Of a stretch of DNA of 64,000 nucleotides, positions 1-12,633 are shown in pieces. This DNA comes from Eriocheir sinensis (lineage: Eukaryota; Arthropoda; Malacostraca; Decapoda; Varunidae). The notes under the pieces are model-generated. The model was not told the origin of the DNA, did not search any database, and saw nothing but the letters and a program-made list of their open reading frames with translations. The position numbers and the translations under genes were made by a program. The DNA lies in assembly GCF_024679095.1 (NCBI RefSeq), contig NC_066522.1:7863614-7927613 (forward strand), read 5' to 3'. Within the stretch, counting starts at the first letter, position 1, and the number at the start of each line of letters is the position of its first letter.

Positions 1-585
1 ATAAACGAGGAACCATGAGTAATACGACTAGAAACATTAACTTGAATATGATGCGGCCCTATAACGAAACTAAAGCCTTGAGTAACACGACCAGGAACGA
101 AAAAAACATGAATACTATGGTTAGAGACAAACTTAAACATAAGACATCTGTGAAACACGACGAGAGCAACGAGTAACATCACTATATCTCGGGAACTATA
201 ACTAATACAACTATAAATTATAAGCAATGAGCATTAAACAACTATCAAAAGTCAGGAAAATTTGACCCAAACGATGATAAAATGAACTCTTCTCATGCCT
301 TACGTCTTTTCTTTCTCCTTGAAGAGCATGAACAATGAAAGAACAAGCACAATCGAATAACTTGATAATTTTCAGCAGTGGGTATTATTGTAATGACGCT
401 GCTTCAACATACAATATACATCACTTAGTTTATGGAACGATGCACTGATTTAATAAAGCAAACCAAGCAACCAAATCTAATCCCAAAATTGATGTGAAAA
501 CGATCTCACAAACGCGTTATATATAATTAGCATTGTCCATCCTCTCTTCCATTCTCTCATTCCTCCCTTTTCACACATCTATAAT
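1..585. other. AT-rich intronic/flanking sequence, no gene seen
   Basis: About 585 bp of AT-rich sequence with short degenerate direct repeats (gagtaa-acgac at 15-30 and 78-95) and no open frame, splice-bounded exon or known repeat that I can support. It should be cadherin intron downstream of exon 13. Confidence 0.5.
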
Positions 586-600
586 CGTAATATCCTTGGT

Positions 601-693
<93 letters not shown>

Positions 694-706
694 ACCTCAA
701 CCATGG
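586..706. repeat. (GT)n array in duplicated flanks, copy 1
   Basis: About 43 GT dinucleotides flanked by cgtaatatccttggtaaact on the left and gaaaacctcaaccat on the right. The same flanks recur around a second GT array at 1676-1758. Confidence 0.9.
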
Positions 707-748
707 GGCGATGTTAACTCCGATAACTCTTAGGGCTACTCGACTAAC

Positions 749-1012
749 CTGGCGTGTGTGCAGTGCCAAGAGACCCTGGAGTTTAAGAGGATTCATGAAC
801 CTCCCACGGCCGTCCTTAGCGCTCACCCACACACACGTTGAGGGCAGGGCAGTGAGCGGGGACGCGGGGACAGTGGAGGCCAGGGGCAGGGGCGGAGAGG
901 ACGGGTGGCCAGAATCGCCGGCGTACACGCTAACCACCCCCACAGTGTTGCCAGGCTCACTCAGCGCCTCCCCCACCGCCTTCAGGAGAGTGCCCAGCAT
1001 CCCTCCACCTTC
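749..1012 (-). CDS. Cadherin exon 13: end of non-chordate domain
   Basis: 264 bp, acceptor GTTTACCACAG, donor CGCCAG|GTTAGT, phase 0 on both sides, 88 residues. It encodes EGGGMLGTLLKAVGEAL, GVVSVYAGDSG, a Pro/Ser-rich variable loop, CVWVSAKDG, then FMNPLKLQGLLALHTRQ. The KLQGLLALH stretch aligns with the conserved LNG-VLMH segment near the end of the NCD. Reading through the donor stays open for some 20 codons but runs into a duplicated (GT)n module, so the donor is preferred. The next exon would lie below 749 and was not seen. Confidence 0.85.
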
Positions 1013-1156
1013 CTGTGGTAAACAAGACCTTTCACGTAAATAGAGAGGGTAGAAACGGTGTGGTGTGTTGATATGTTAAAAGGCTTGTGATAGTTGATGT
1101 CTCTCTACTCTTTTCTTGACAAATATCTCCACTTTCCCTCTCGCTTTGATACTTTT

Positions 1157-1410
1157 TTATATCTATCCATTCGTCTATCTACGAATCTATCTATCTATCT
1201 ACCTATCTATCTATCTATTTATCTATCTATATGTCTTTCTGTTTATCTCTCCATCTGTTCGTCTGTTTATTTATCCAATTATCTATCTATGTATCTATCT
1301 AATTATCTATATATATCTGTCTATCTATCCCTCTTTCTGTCTATATCTATCTGTCAGCCTATTTTTCTATATATGTATTTAGCTATCTACCTATTTAGCT
1401 ATTGCTCTGG
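1157..1410. repeat. (CTAT)n imperfect tetranucleotide tract
   Basis: Imperfect ctat/ctgt/cttt tetranucleotide repeat that makes up most of the intron between cadherin exons 12 and 13. The Ile/Tyr/Leu/Ser-rich open frames here are periodicity artefacts. Confidence 0.9.
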
Positions 1411-1441
1411 CGGTAACCATGAGGCGAGGCGTGAGTTTTAC

Positions 1442-1610
1442 CGAGGGGGACCAGCCGCGGGTGAGGTCCTCGGGGGTGACGGGGGAGAGGGCGAGGGGCA
1501 CGGCGTGGGTGAGGGCCTCGGCCGGTAGTGTCTGCACCGTCACCGTCACGTTGGCCGCCACGCCGTGCTGACGCCACGCGCGGTCACTAACGGAGAACTG
1601 CAAGTCGTAC
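1442..1610 (-). CDS. Cadherin exon 12: non-chordate domain, continued
   Basis: 169 bp, acceptor CCCTCGCCAG, entering in phase 2 (AG + G gives Arg). The donor chosen is TCG|GTAAAA, phase 0; ATG|GTTACC further on is an in-frame alternative that would add about ten residues. It encodes YDLQFSVSDRAW, VAANVTVTVQTLP, EALTHAVPLALSPVTPEDL and TRGWSPS. REGRYDL followed by ANVTVTV and a TRGW motif is the expected order in DE-cadherin-type NCDs. The intron to exon 13 is short (about 430 bp) and made largely of (CTAT)n. Confidence 0.87.
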
Positions 1611-1675
1611 CTGGCGAGGGGAAGGAAGGAAGGAGGAGAATGGTACGTTGGGAAGAAGTTTTAATCCATACTTTT

Positions 1676-1694
1676 ACGTAATATCCTCGGTAAG

Positions 1695-1746
<52 letters not shown>

Positions 1747-1758
1747 ACCTCAACCATT
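1676..1758. repeat. (GT)n array in duplicated flanks, copy 2
   Basis: About 22 GT dinucleotides with left flank cgtaatatcctcggtaagct and right flank gaaaacctcaaccatt, nearly identical to the flanks at 586-706. It lies in the exon 11-12 intron. Confidence 0.85.
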
Positions 1759-2187
1759 GGAAAACTTTGGAAAACAGTAAATGAATGAATGAGTGGATCA
1801 GTCAGAGAGGAAGGCAAAAACCATTATCATTATTAATATTGTCATTACTATTATTGCTATTATAATTATTTATGCCCGCTCTTTGCTGACGCCATTTGTA
1901 CAATACGCTGAAGGCATGATTTATACACCAATATAAGACTTTGTGGAGTAAACTATTTTGGGTTTAGCTGTGTTGGCACGGATGTAATTGGATGGGTTAA
2001 GGCTGTACATGATTTCTTCTTTAAGGCCTGTTATCCCTTCTTTCCAAAGCTCAATGTACGTGAAGGTACCATCAAGACCAGAAAACGAGGTGATGTATAG
2101 ATAACACACGTCCGTGACCTTATGTATATATTTTTTTAGGACACATTCAACAGCCCTTTAGCTGGACACTCGAACACCGCGCCTCAC

Positions 2188-2354
2188 CTTCCCTCCCGCA
2201 GCTCGCCGGACGCCACGATGGTCCCGTCACTGGGGTGGAGGGAGAAGAGGGGGTGGGGGGTGCCCGCCCACTCAAACTCCTTGTCCTCCAGGTCCCAGTC
2301 ATCCGGGTCTTCCACGAACACCCGGCCCAAGGGCACCTCGGCGCCCCCGCCGCC
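2188..2354 (-). CDS. Cadherin exon 11: first part of the non-chordate cadherin domain
   Basis: 167 bp, acceptor TCTTCCCCAG, donor GGAAG|GTGAGG, phase 0 in and phase 2 out. It encodes a Gly-rich lead, VPLGRVFVEDPDDWDLEDKE, FEWAG, HPLFSLHPSDGTI and SGELREGR. The DPDDWDL and HPLFSL motifs are the core of the EC-like fold that starts the NCD in arthropod DE- and DN-cadherins. The NCD is the region where the fly DE-cadherin ectodomain is known to be processed. The frame is fixed by both splice junctions. Confidence 0.9.
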
Positions 2355-2496
2355 CTGGGGAAGAAGATTGATGCGAGACCTTCAAAAACAGCTGCAGTTA
2401 ATGTCACTTTGAACTCAAAACAGAGATGAATAAAATAACGTTCAGACGATAATTAATGAGCTCTGATTAACTATATCAGGAAATATTACTGACATG

Positions 2497-2499
<3 letters not shown>

Positions 2500-2572
<73 letters not shown>
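2500..2572. repeat. (CT)n microsatellite
   Basis: Pure CT dinucleotide array of about 36 units, starting about 20 bases beyond the donor of cadherin exon 10 on the minus strand. Confidence 0.95.
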
Positions 2573-2574
<2 letters not shown>

Positions 2575-2596
2575 GTAAAATGATGGCTCGCCTCAC

Positions 2597-2799
2597 CTGG
2601 GTTTTCCACAGGTAGACTGACTTGGCCGCGGGCTTCATGGGGTTGTCGTTGAGGTCGTCCACCAGCACTGTGAGGCGGTGTGTGGCGGCCAGGCCTTGGG
2701 CGTCCGACACCCGTACCGCCACGCTCAGCTGCCGGTGCTGCTCCCGGTCCACGGCACCCACCGTCCACAGCTCCGCCCCGCCGCGCCCGCTGTCCAGGC
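2597..2799 (-). CDS. Cadherin exon 10: end of last EC repeat, junction to NCD
   Basis: 203 bp, acceptor CACCCCTGCAG, donor CAG|GTGAGG, entering with two bases and leaving in phase 0, 67 residues. It encodes LWTVGAVDREQ (VDRE motif), LSVAVRVSDAQGLAATHRL, the linker VDDLNDNPMKP, and SVYLWKTQ. LNDNPMKP followed by a short linker is how the last EC passes into the non-chordate domain in classical insect cadherins (recalled family knowledge). A (CT)n tract begins about 20 bases past the donor. Confidence 0.9.
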
Positions 2800-2829
2800 C
2801 TGCAGGGGTGTGTGCAGGGCCTTAGGGCA

Positions 2830-3330
2830 TGTATGAGTTACACAGCGTAATGCCTATGGATATCAAGTCCATAAGAGGCATACACCCTCTCGCGGCATCC
2901 CTGTGGAAGACTGCTTAAACTTCCCCTCATTCTAATCAAATTACCATGCAGGAGTCAACCCTTGTCTTCACTGATTCAGCTATTTCACTGACTCAGGAAC
3001 ACCTTTCTTTTATTGCATTTCCTCCTTTATGCGACAAAGTCTTTCAAGAGAGGAGTAGCCAGACGACATAACACGACTGCAACTACATTTGATCATTCTT
3101 GGTATCTTATGTTCTTTTATATAAGACTAACATGTTGTGGGCGTGTTTAAAACTCTTCTATTCAGCCGCTGGTTTGTCTCCATCGTAAAAAAAAAAGTAT
3201 GAAAGTGACACGGGAGAAGAAGGGAACGGAATATAATTAAAAAAAATAAGGAAGGAGTATGGGAAGGGACAGAGGGGTGTGATTCCCTCAGCTGGAGACT
3301 AGCGGCACAAAACAAGACACTCTCCGGCCA
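2830..3330. other. Cadherin intron, unremarkable
   Basis: AT-rich intronic sequence between exons 9 and 10 with no recognised repeat apart from a short A-rich run near 3185 and 3240. Confidence 0.6.
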
Positions 3331-3340
3331 TGGTACTCAC

Positions 3341-3740
3341 GCGGGTTGAACTTGAGGCTGATGAGGGAGAGGACGTGGGCGGGGTTGGAGGGTGCCAGGG
3401 AGAAGGTGAAGGGCGGACCGTGACCCAGCGCCCACACGTCGGGGTCCGTGGCCTTGAGGACGCTTAGGAGGGCAGGCGGGCCGCCCTCGGTGACGTGCAG
3501 GACGGTGGGCGGCAGGAGCGTCGGAGGGCAGTCGTTAACGTCCTCCACGGTGACGGTGAGGGTGGCGGTGGCGGAGAGCGGGGGGTCGCCTCGGTCCACA
3601 GCCACCACACGAACCTTCCCGACGGCGCCACCAGGAGCCTCACGATCCAAAGGCCCCGCCAGACTAACGTCGGCCTCCGTGTCCACCGTGAGGGCGCCCC
3701 AGCCACCCTCCAAGCGGTAGTCTATGCCATGCTGTTTTCC
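3341..3740 (-). CDS. Cadherin exon 9: bulk of one EC repeat and half of the last, with NDC linker
   Basis: 400 bp, acceptor ACACCGCCAG, donor CCGC|GTGAGT, phase 0 in and phase 1 out, 133 residues. It encodes GIDYRLEGG, ALTVDTEADVSLAGPLDRE, VRVVAVDRGDPPLSATATL, the linker VEDVNDCPPTL, then VLHVTEGGPPALL, KATDPD, FTFSLAPSN and SLISLKFNP. The linker has Cys where the second Asn of DxNDN is expected, so one calcium ligand is lost and a free cysteine is gained. The intron to exon 8 is about 6.4 kb and contains the CR1-like LINE. Confidence 0.9.
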
Positions 3741-3817
3741 CTGGCGGTGTAAGGTGAAAAAGTGCTGGTTGGTTGAGGTTATAGCCAGGTAGCTTGGGGT
3801 GTCAAAGTGAGAGTGTG

Positions 3818-7055
<3,238 letters not shown>

Positions 7056-7142
<87 letters not shown>
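7056..7142. repeat. (GA)n microsatellite
   Basis: About 42 GA units followed by a degenerate GA-rich stretch to about 7210. It abuts the truncated 5' end of the LINE and matches the GA array at its 3' end. Confidence 0.95.
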
Positions 7143-7145
<3 letters not shown>

Positions 7146-7210
7146 TGAGAGAAAGCAAGAGAGCGAGAGCAAGAGAAAGATTGAGATAAGAGATTAAGAG
7201 AGAGAGAATC

Positions 7211-7450
7211 GAATCAAGAAAAAAATGCGATAACACACGGAACGAGAAGAATCCAACACGAGGCAGGCTATTCAAGAAGTTATTGCAAACCATCTCCCGA
7301 GCTCCCGCCAGCAGATCCCGAAAGATACGTTGCTGCTACATCAATCCCCGGGTTATCTATTCACCAACTAACTCAAAACACACACACCTCGAAGCGCCTG
7401 GAACTCACAACAGCTTTTCCGCCAATTGCATGCAGTAAGGACGTGACTCA
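7211..7450. other. Short unique intronic stretch
   Basis: No gene or repeat recognised. Confidence 0.4.
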
Positions 7451-7760
7451 GATACAAACTCTTCTTCTTCTTCTTCTTCTCCTCTTTCTTCTTCTTCTTG
7501 TTCTTGTTGTTCTTGTTCTTGTTGTTCTTGTTCTTGTTCTTCTCCTTCTTCTTATTTTTGTTCTTCTTGTTCTTCATTTTATTATTATTCCTTTCTTATT
7601 CTTCTCTTCTTCTTCAACTTCTTTTTTTTTCTTCTTCTTCTTCTTCTTCTTCTTTTTCTTCTTCTTCTTCTTCTTCTTCATCTTCTTTTCATTTTTTCTT
7701 CTTCTTCTTCTTCATTTTCCTCTTATTCTTTTCTCCTTTCCTTCGTATCGCTTCTTAGGT
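7451..7760. repeat. (TTC/TTG)n pyrimidine-rich tract
   Basis: Imperfect trinucleotide ttc/ttg tract. The long Leu/Phe/Ser frames across it come from the repeat. Confidence 0.9.
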
Positions 7761-7865
7761 CTCTCTTTCTACCCAGTCATCCTTTTTTGTATCCTTAATT
7801 ACCTTTCTCTTCTTGTGTTAAGCTCTCAACTCAGATGCAGTGTAAAATCAATCTCCTCGTGCAGT

Positions 7866-7866
7866 C

Positions 7867-7924
<58 letters not shown>

Positions 7925-7965
7925 GGTGGTGGTGTTGTTGTTGGTGGTGGTGGTAGTGGTAGGTG
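7866..7965. repeat. (GTT)n-(GGT)n trinucleotide compound
   Basis: About 14 GTT units followed by GGT units with a GTT interlude, giving poly-Val then poly-Gly frames. Confidence 0.9.
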
Positions 7966-8159
7966 GCTGGCGCGAGGAGGCGGGGCGAGCATTTGTTTTC
8001 TTTTGCAGTTAGTTATTGGCGAGGGCAGCGAAACCAAACGGGCTGGGGGAGAGAGCGTTCCTTCAGGCCCAAGTCTGACGGACGACGGGTTAAGTCTGAG
8101 TGAGAGTCAATCAGAAGTGTGGCTTATTTATGGTCGTGGTCTGCAGTATGGATGGCCTT

Positions 8160-8483
8160 TGTTTTCTTTTTTCTTTTCCTACTTTCTTTCTCTTCATTTT
8201 CTTCGTTTTCTTCATTTTCTTCGTTTTCATCTTAATTTTCTTCTTTTCTTCTGTTTCTTTATCTTCCTTGTTTTCTTCATTATTCTTTTTGTTTCTTCAT
8301 TTTTTTTATCTTCTCCTTCTTCTTCTTCTGCTCTTCTTCATTTTTGTGTTCATTTTTGTGTTCATTTTCGTCTTCTTTTGGTTTCTTTGCCTCTCTATTT
8401 TTCTTCTTCATTTTCTTTGTCCTCTTCATATTCTTTGTCTCTTCTTCTTCTTCTTCTTCTTTTCGCTTTGTATACCACTTCTT

Positions 8484-8530
<47 letters not shown>
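8160..8530. repeat. TTC-rich tract ending in (CT)n
   Basis: Degenerate ttcttc/ttttcttc tract, then about 22 CT units at 8483-8526. Confidence 0.85.
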
Positions 8531-8531
<1 letters not shown>

Positions 8532-8784
8532 CCTTCCTTTGTATCCTCTAGTAATATCTCTCTTTTTTCGTCTCCGGCTTTCATCCAAGAGTGTTTTCAT
8601 GTGGCTCATTATTGTACTGCCTGTACCTTTATCTTCCGTCAGTCCCAGCACGGTTCCTCTTCCCCCTCTTTCCTTTCTTCCCACTCCTCTCTCCTCCAGT
8701 GATTTGTGCTACTTGTCTTTGTGTGAAGGAAAATAAACGGAAGGATTTTAAGAACATTTTAAGAATAAGAACGTAAGGAGTCTG

Positions 8785-9028
8785 CAAAAGGCCGGTGTGC
8801 TTTACAGTGGTGCATCTTGGTTCATGCTGTTCCCCGGGACTCATCTTTGCTCCCCTTTAGAACGTTTCACTATGGTCCGGGTTGATAGGCGAGGACAGCA
8901 TTTGGGTAGTCTTAGGCCACTCGGCGATGACTGAAAACTGTCAGCTTGTAGCAACAGGCGGGACTTGAATCCGGGTCTTACAGAACACCGAGCCCACACG
9001 CTGATCACTCAGCCACCGCCTCCCCAGC
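8785..9028 (-). mobile_element. tRNA-derived SINE, family B, copy 1
   Basis: On the minus strand the element starts with GAGGCGGTGGCTGAGTGATCAGCGTG, a tRNA-like A box (class with a long variable arm), then a degenerate B box (GATTCAAGTCC). It is followed by a body with CGCCGAGTGGCCTAAGACTACCCA, CAACCCGGAC and AGCATGAACCAAGATGCACCACTGTAAA. The same order of blocks occurs on the plus strand at 63406-63720. It lies in the exon 8-9 intron, antisense only in coordinate terms (same strand as the cadherin gene). Confidence 0.85.
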
Positions 9029-9640
9029 CAATACAGTAACCGTGAACAATACACGCTAACCTGTAAGTAATGTGTTGGTAGTTGTAGTAACGTATTCTGA
9101 GGTTAGAATACGTACAACGCAACAGTCTATACAGAAACTATGATCACTGGGCACTCAACTTTTGAGCACTTGCGTTTGACACATTCTTGAATGCTACGAA
9201 TTTAAACTTTTACTTTATTCTCGGCTCTCCTCCTCATAATTTATTGATGCCAGGGTTACGTTTCCTACCTCTTCTATGCTTTATTTCCTCATTCTTCGCT
9301 ACATAACTTTATGTACAATAATATGTAAATCTACCTGCCTACTTTGCGACGCCCACAAACACTCAGTAAAAAGTTATGGTTTATAATAATGAAAAGTGTT
9401 TCCCCCTCCCCCTCATGCATCCCCCCCTCACATTTTCATTAATACTCTTTACAACGCTTGTGAGCATTTTTCTCTCCATTTAAAATACCTTTCCCCTCGT
9501 ACCTTTATTTGTAATAGCAAGTACACATAATTTCCTTCCCCTTCCATTTTTTTTTATTACACGCTTTCAGCAGTATATATCAATTTTACTTTATATAGTC
9601 GGGGCAAACATTCTTCTCCCTCTCTACTGCACGTATTCCC
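9029..9640. other. Unique AT-rich intron
   Basis: No open frame, exon signal or repeat that I can support. Confidence 0.5.
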
Positions 9641-10160
9641 CCATACAATGAACTTAATTCTCTCTCAGCCTCCTCCACCTTGCAGCTCCATTCTCCATCT
9701 CAACTTATATCTTTCTCTCATATCCTTTCTCCCTTTTAGCTTTTTTCTCCCTCTTCGCTTTCTTCTCCCTTGCAGCTTCCTTCTTTCTTTTGTCTTTCAC
9801 ATCCTCCCTCTCATTTCCTTTTTCCTTTCACTTTCCGCTTCCTTCTCTCTTTCAGCTCCCTTCTCCCTCGTTTCAGCTTTCCTCTCCTCCATTAAAGGTT
9901 CCCTTTTCTTCTCTCTCCTCTCCCTTCTTTTCCCCCTTTTTTAATTTCTTTGCTCGCATCTGCCCCCTTTTAACACACGCTCCCTTTTGCCTCCTTCTCA
10001 GCTTCCTTCTCTCTCTCAGCTTCCTTCTCCCTCTTCGCTTCCTTCTCCTCCACTTCTCAGCTTCCTTCTCCTCCCTCTCACTTCCCTTCTTTCCCCTCTC
10101 ATCTCCTTTTTCCTCCCCCTCAGCTCCTTTCTCCTCCTTCTGCTTCCTCTCCTCTTTCAC
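9641..10160. repeat. Pyrimidine-rich degenerate minisatellite
   Basis: About 500 bp of strongly pyrimidine-biased sequence with a loose ~20-bp periodicity (cttccttctccctctcagctt variants). It ends at the donor of cadherin exon 8, so on the coding strand it is a purine-rich intron start. Confidence 0.7.
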
Positions 10161-10168
10161 ACACTCAC

Positions 10169-10345
10169 CTCGTCAGCGTCATGGGCGGGCAGGGAGGCGA
10201 GCAGTGTGCCGGGTGCCGCGTCCTCGCTCACCGTGACGTCGGCGTGCGGGCGGAGGAACACCGGCGGGTTGTCGTTCACGTCGCTGAGGAGAATCGTCAC
10301 CCAGGCCGAGTCCACGTGGCCCAGGTCCTCCCAACCATGAGGTCC
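10169..10345 (-). CDS. Cadherin exon 8: EC linker and start of next repeat
   Basis: 177 bp, acceptor CATCCATCAG, donor GAG|GTGAGT, phase 0 on both sides, 59 residues. It encodes a loop (GPHGWEDLGH), the G strand AWVTILL, the linker SDVNDNPPVF, VTVSEDAAPG, and ASLPAHDADE, the DxDE ligand set of the next repeat. It joins exon 9 in frame (DADE then GKQHGIDYRL). Upstream on the minus strand is a degenerate ~110-130-bp tandem repeat that starts next to the acceptor. Confidence 0.9.
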
Positions 10346-10349
10346 CTGA

Positions 10350-10935
10350 TGGATGGATTAGTTGGTTATGTTTTCAAGAGAAGAACAAGAGGTGAAAGTA
10401 ATGTTGTCCAATGCTCATAAATTCGTAAAGGCTTCGGTTGAGTTAAGCTAGAAACATTAATTTAACATCGAGGAAACTGATTGGTTAGTTAGCTATTAAA
10501 GTTTTATAATAGAAAGGACAATAGGCAACATTTGTGCTGTCCAATGCTCATAATTTAATATTGAGATAAATGATTAGTTGGTTAGTTATTTAAGTGTTAT
10601 AATTAGAAAAGGAATAGGTATGGTTAAAGCTGTCTAATAATCATGATTCCCTGAAGGCTATGATTAAGTGTTAAACTATAATCAATGAATAAGCCTCGAG
10701 GTAACAGATTGAATAGTTAAATATCCCTCAAAAACGGCAATAGGTATGCTTAACGTTCAGCATTCATCCAGGAAGAGTATGCTTACGGAAAATTTCTGAA
10801 GATTATGGTTACGTGTCAAACGATAAGCCTTCGAGTAAGCCTTGAGGTGACTGACTGGGTGGTTAGTTAAGTGTCAAAATAGAAGGCTAATAGGTAAGAT
10901 TAACGCTATCCATTACCTAAAAAAAATATAGTGTC
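10350..10935. repeat. Degenerate ~110-130-bp tandem repeat next to exon 8 acceptor
   Basis: About five degenerate units sharing ggttagtta, aatagaaagg-aatagg and gctgtccaatgctcat (10405, 10538, 10650, 10759 and 10897). The array begins immediately upstream (minus sense) of the exon 8 acceptor. Confidence 0.7.
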
Positions 10936-10954
10936 TCATTAAATGTTAAACTAT

Positions 10955-11040
10955 ACAGCATTTCTTTACAGCAAAGGAGACAATTCAAGGATAAAACAAA
11001 TCACTGCTCCCACAACAACAAGGAGAAAAGAAGTGTAAAA
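10955..11040 (-). mobile_element. SINE-like 3' end, family C, degenerate copy
   Basis: Contains ttctttacagcaaaggagacaattcaagg...ctgctcc, a diverged match to the better copies at 44405, 44865 and 48222. Confidence 0.55.
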
Positions 11041-11760
11041 ACAAAAGATAGTCATTTTAGTCTAGACTCTAGAGAGTTGTCTAGATACTCCTCCCTTGAT
11101 AACACTCAATACAGTAGTAGGAAGGAAAATATATGCGGATATGTGTGAAACCATACGGCATGGGCTTATTTGTGAAATAATTATAGAAACCAGATTTTGA
11201 AATATAAAAGTAAATAATGTACAAGTTTAATGTTATCCACTCACCCTACGATCATAGAGCCAAGAAGGTTAAGGCACACGCAGTGACAGGGAAATGTAAA
11301 ACAGATGAAAATTATTACGCCACCTTTTGACCTGAACATCAAAGGGGCAGACACACTGTGAAATTTCATGAAAGGAGAGATTATAAAACGTAAAGGAGCT
11401 TAGTTTTCAACAAGAGAAAGCCATGCACAATCATGGACAAAAACGCCAAAAATATCAGATACAGCAACTTCTATTTTCACGTTTGTTCTCAGTTCAGTCT
11501 CCAACTTAAACACGGAACAAGTTGCAGGTGCGGCATCCACACGCAAAAACACACGCGAAAGAAAAGAAAACATCACACCTTTCGATTGTATTTCTCCTTC
11601 CTGAGTCCTAAAACTTTTTCGAGAGTAGCACCAAAACACAGCAGGACCTTACCCTATGTTTTTTCTTATCTTTTGGCATCTTTTCTTTCTTTCTTCCTTT
11701 ACATGTGTCTTTTATAGGAGTAACGTGCACATCTTTTTATAGAGAATTGGTCTGACCGAA
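11041..11760. other. AT-rich intron
   Basis: No exon or repeat that I can support. Short open frames at 11400-11717 on both strands have no recognisable domain. Confidence 0.5.
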
Positions 11761-11761
11761 T

Positions 11762-11763
<2 letters not shown>

Positions 11764-11807
<44 letters not shown>

Positions 11808-11840
11808 ATACTCATACTCATACACTCACACTCACACTCA

Positions 11841-11871
<31 letters not shown>

Positions 11872-11873
11872 CA
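11764..11873. repeat. (CA)n arrays at exon 7 donor
   Basis: Two CA arrays separated by actcat repeats. On the cadherin strand this is (GT)n beginning nine bases after the exon 7 donor. Confidence 0.95.
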
Positions 11874-11882
11874 GGGCCTCAC

Positions 11883-12029
11883 CTTATCGGTCACCTGCAC
11901 CCTGAACCGGAAGCCCCGTCGGTGGGCCTCCTGTTCGTAGTCAAGGCCCTGGAGCGCGAGTAGCTGTCCGGAGGACCCCACGGACCGGACCTTGAAGATA
12001 TCCCACCCCGGCCCGCTCTGAGGCTCCAC
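11883..12029 (-). CDS. Cadherin exon 7: middle of an EC repeat
   Basis: 147 bp, acceptor AACTCCTGCAG, donor AAG|GTGAGG, phase 0 on both sides, 49 residues. It continues exon 6 (LLYR then VEPQSGPG) with WDIFKV, GQLLALQGLDYE (LDYE is the E-strand calcium motif) and FRFRVQVTDK. A (GT)n tract begins only nine bases after the donor on the minus strand, and a ~150-bp (CT)n tract (GA on the coding strand) lies about 80 bp upstream of the acceptor. Both may influence splicing. Confidence 0.88.
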
Positions 12030-12104
12030 CTGCAGGAGTTAAGAGTAGCGGAATACAAACAAACAAACACACCAATATTTCTCTCCCACTCCCTCCCTCC
12101 CTTC

Positions 12105-12262
<158 letters not shown>

Positions 12263-12436
12263 AACATCTTAACACTAACATGAATGAATTTGTGTGTACG
12301 TTTCTTTGTTATTATGTTTCTTTGTTTGGTTGTTTAATTTATGTGTGTATATAAGTATATGTGCGTATGTGTCTGTGTGTCTTCCTACCCACTCTATCTC
12401 TTACCCTTTACTCCTCCGCCCTAGGCCACCACTCAC

Positions 12437-12633
12437 CCTGTAGAGGAGGTGTGTGTCTTCGTCTCTGTCCCCGGCGGTCAGCTCCAGCAGAGTCGTGTTG
12501 GGCGGGTTGGGCGGGTTAGGCGCGGCTTCTCCGGGGTGGTGAGTCTCCGGCACCGTGACTTTCCAGCGGCGGCGGGTGAAGCGAGGTGGGTTATCGTTCT
12601 CGTCGGCCACGCGCACCACCACCGTGCATGTGC
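12437..12633 (-). CDS. Cadherin exon 6: EC linker and start of next repeat
   Basis: 197 bp, acceptor CTCGCCACCAG, donor AGG|GTGAGT, entering with two bases (phase 1) and leaving in phase 0, 65 residues. It encodes TVVVRV, the linker ADENDNPPRF, VTVPETHH, an unusual Pro/Asn-rich loop (NPPNPPNTT), LELTAGDRDEDT and LLYR. The acceptor and first codons have been copied repeatedly in the upstream intron (12.7-13.9 kb). The exon lies about 17 kb from exon 5, and the sequence between them holds both large minisatellites and the plus-strand nested genes. Confidence 0.87.

Noticed and set aside
2147..2407. Minus-strand 86-codon frame starting MTLTAAVFEG
   Set aside because: It is the wrong frame over cadherin exon 11. 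The splice-defined frame gives the DPDDWDL and HPLFSL motifs instead.
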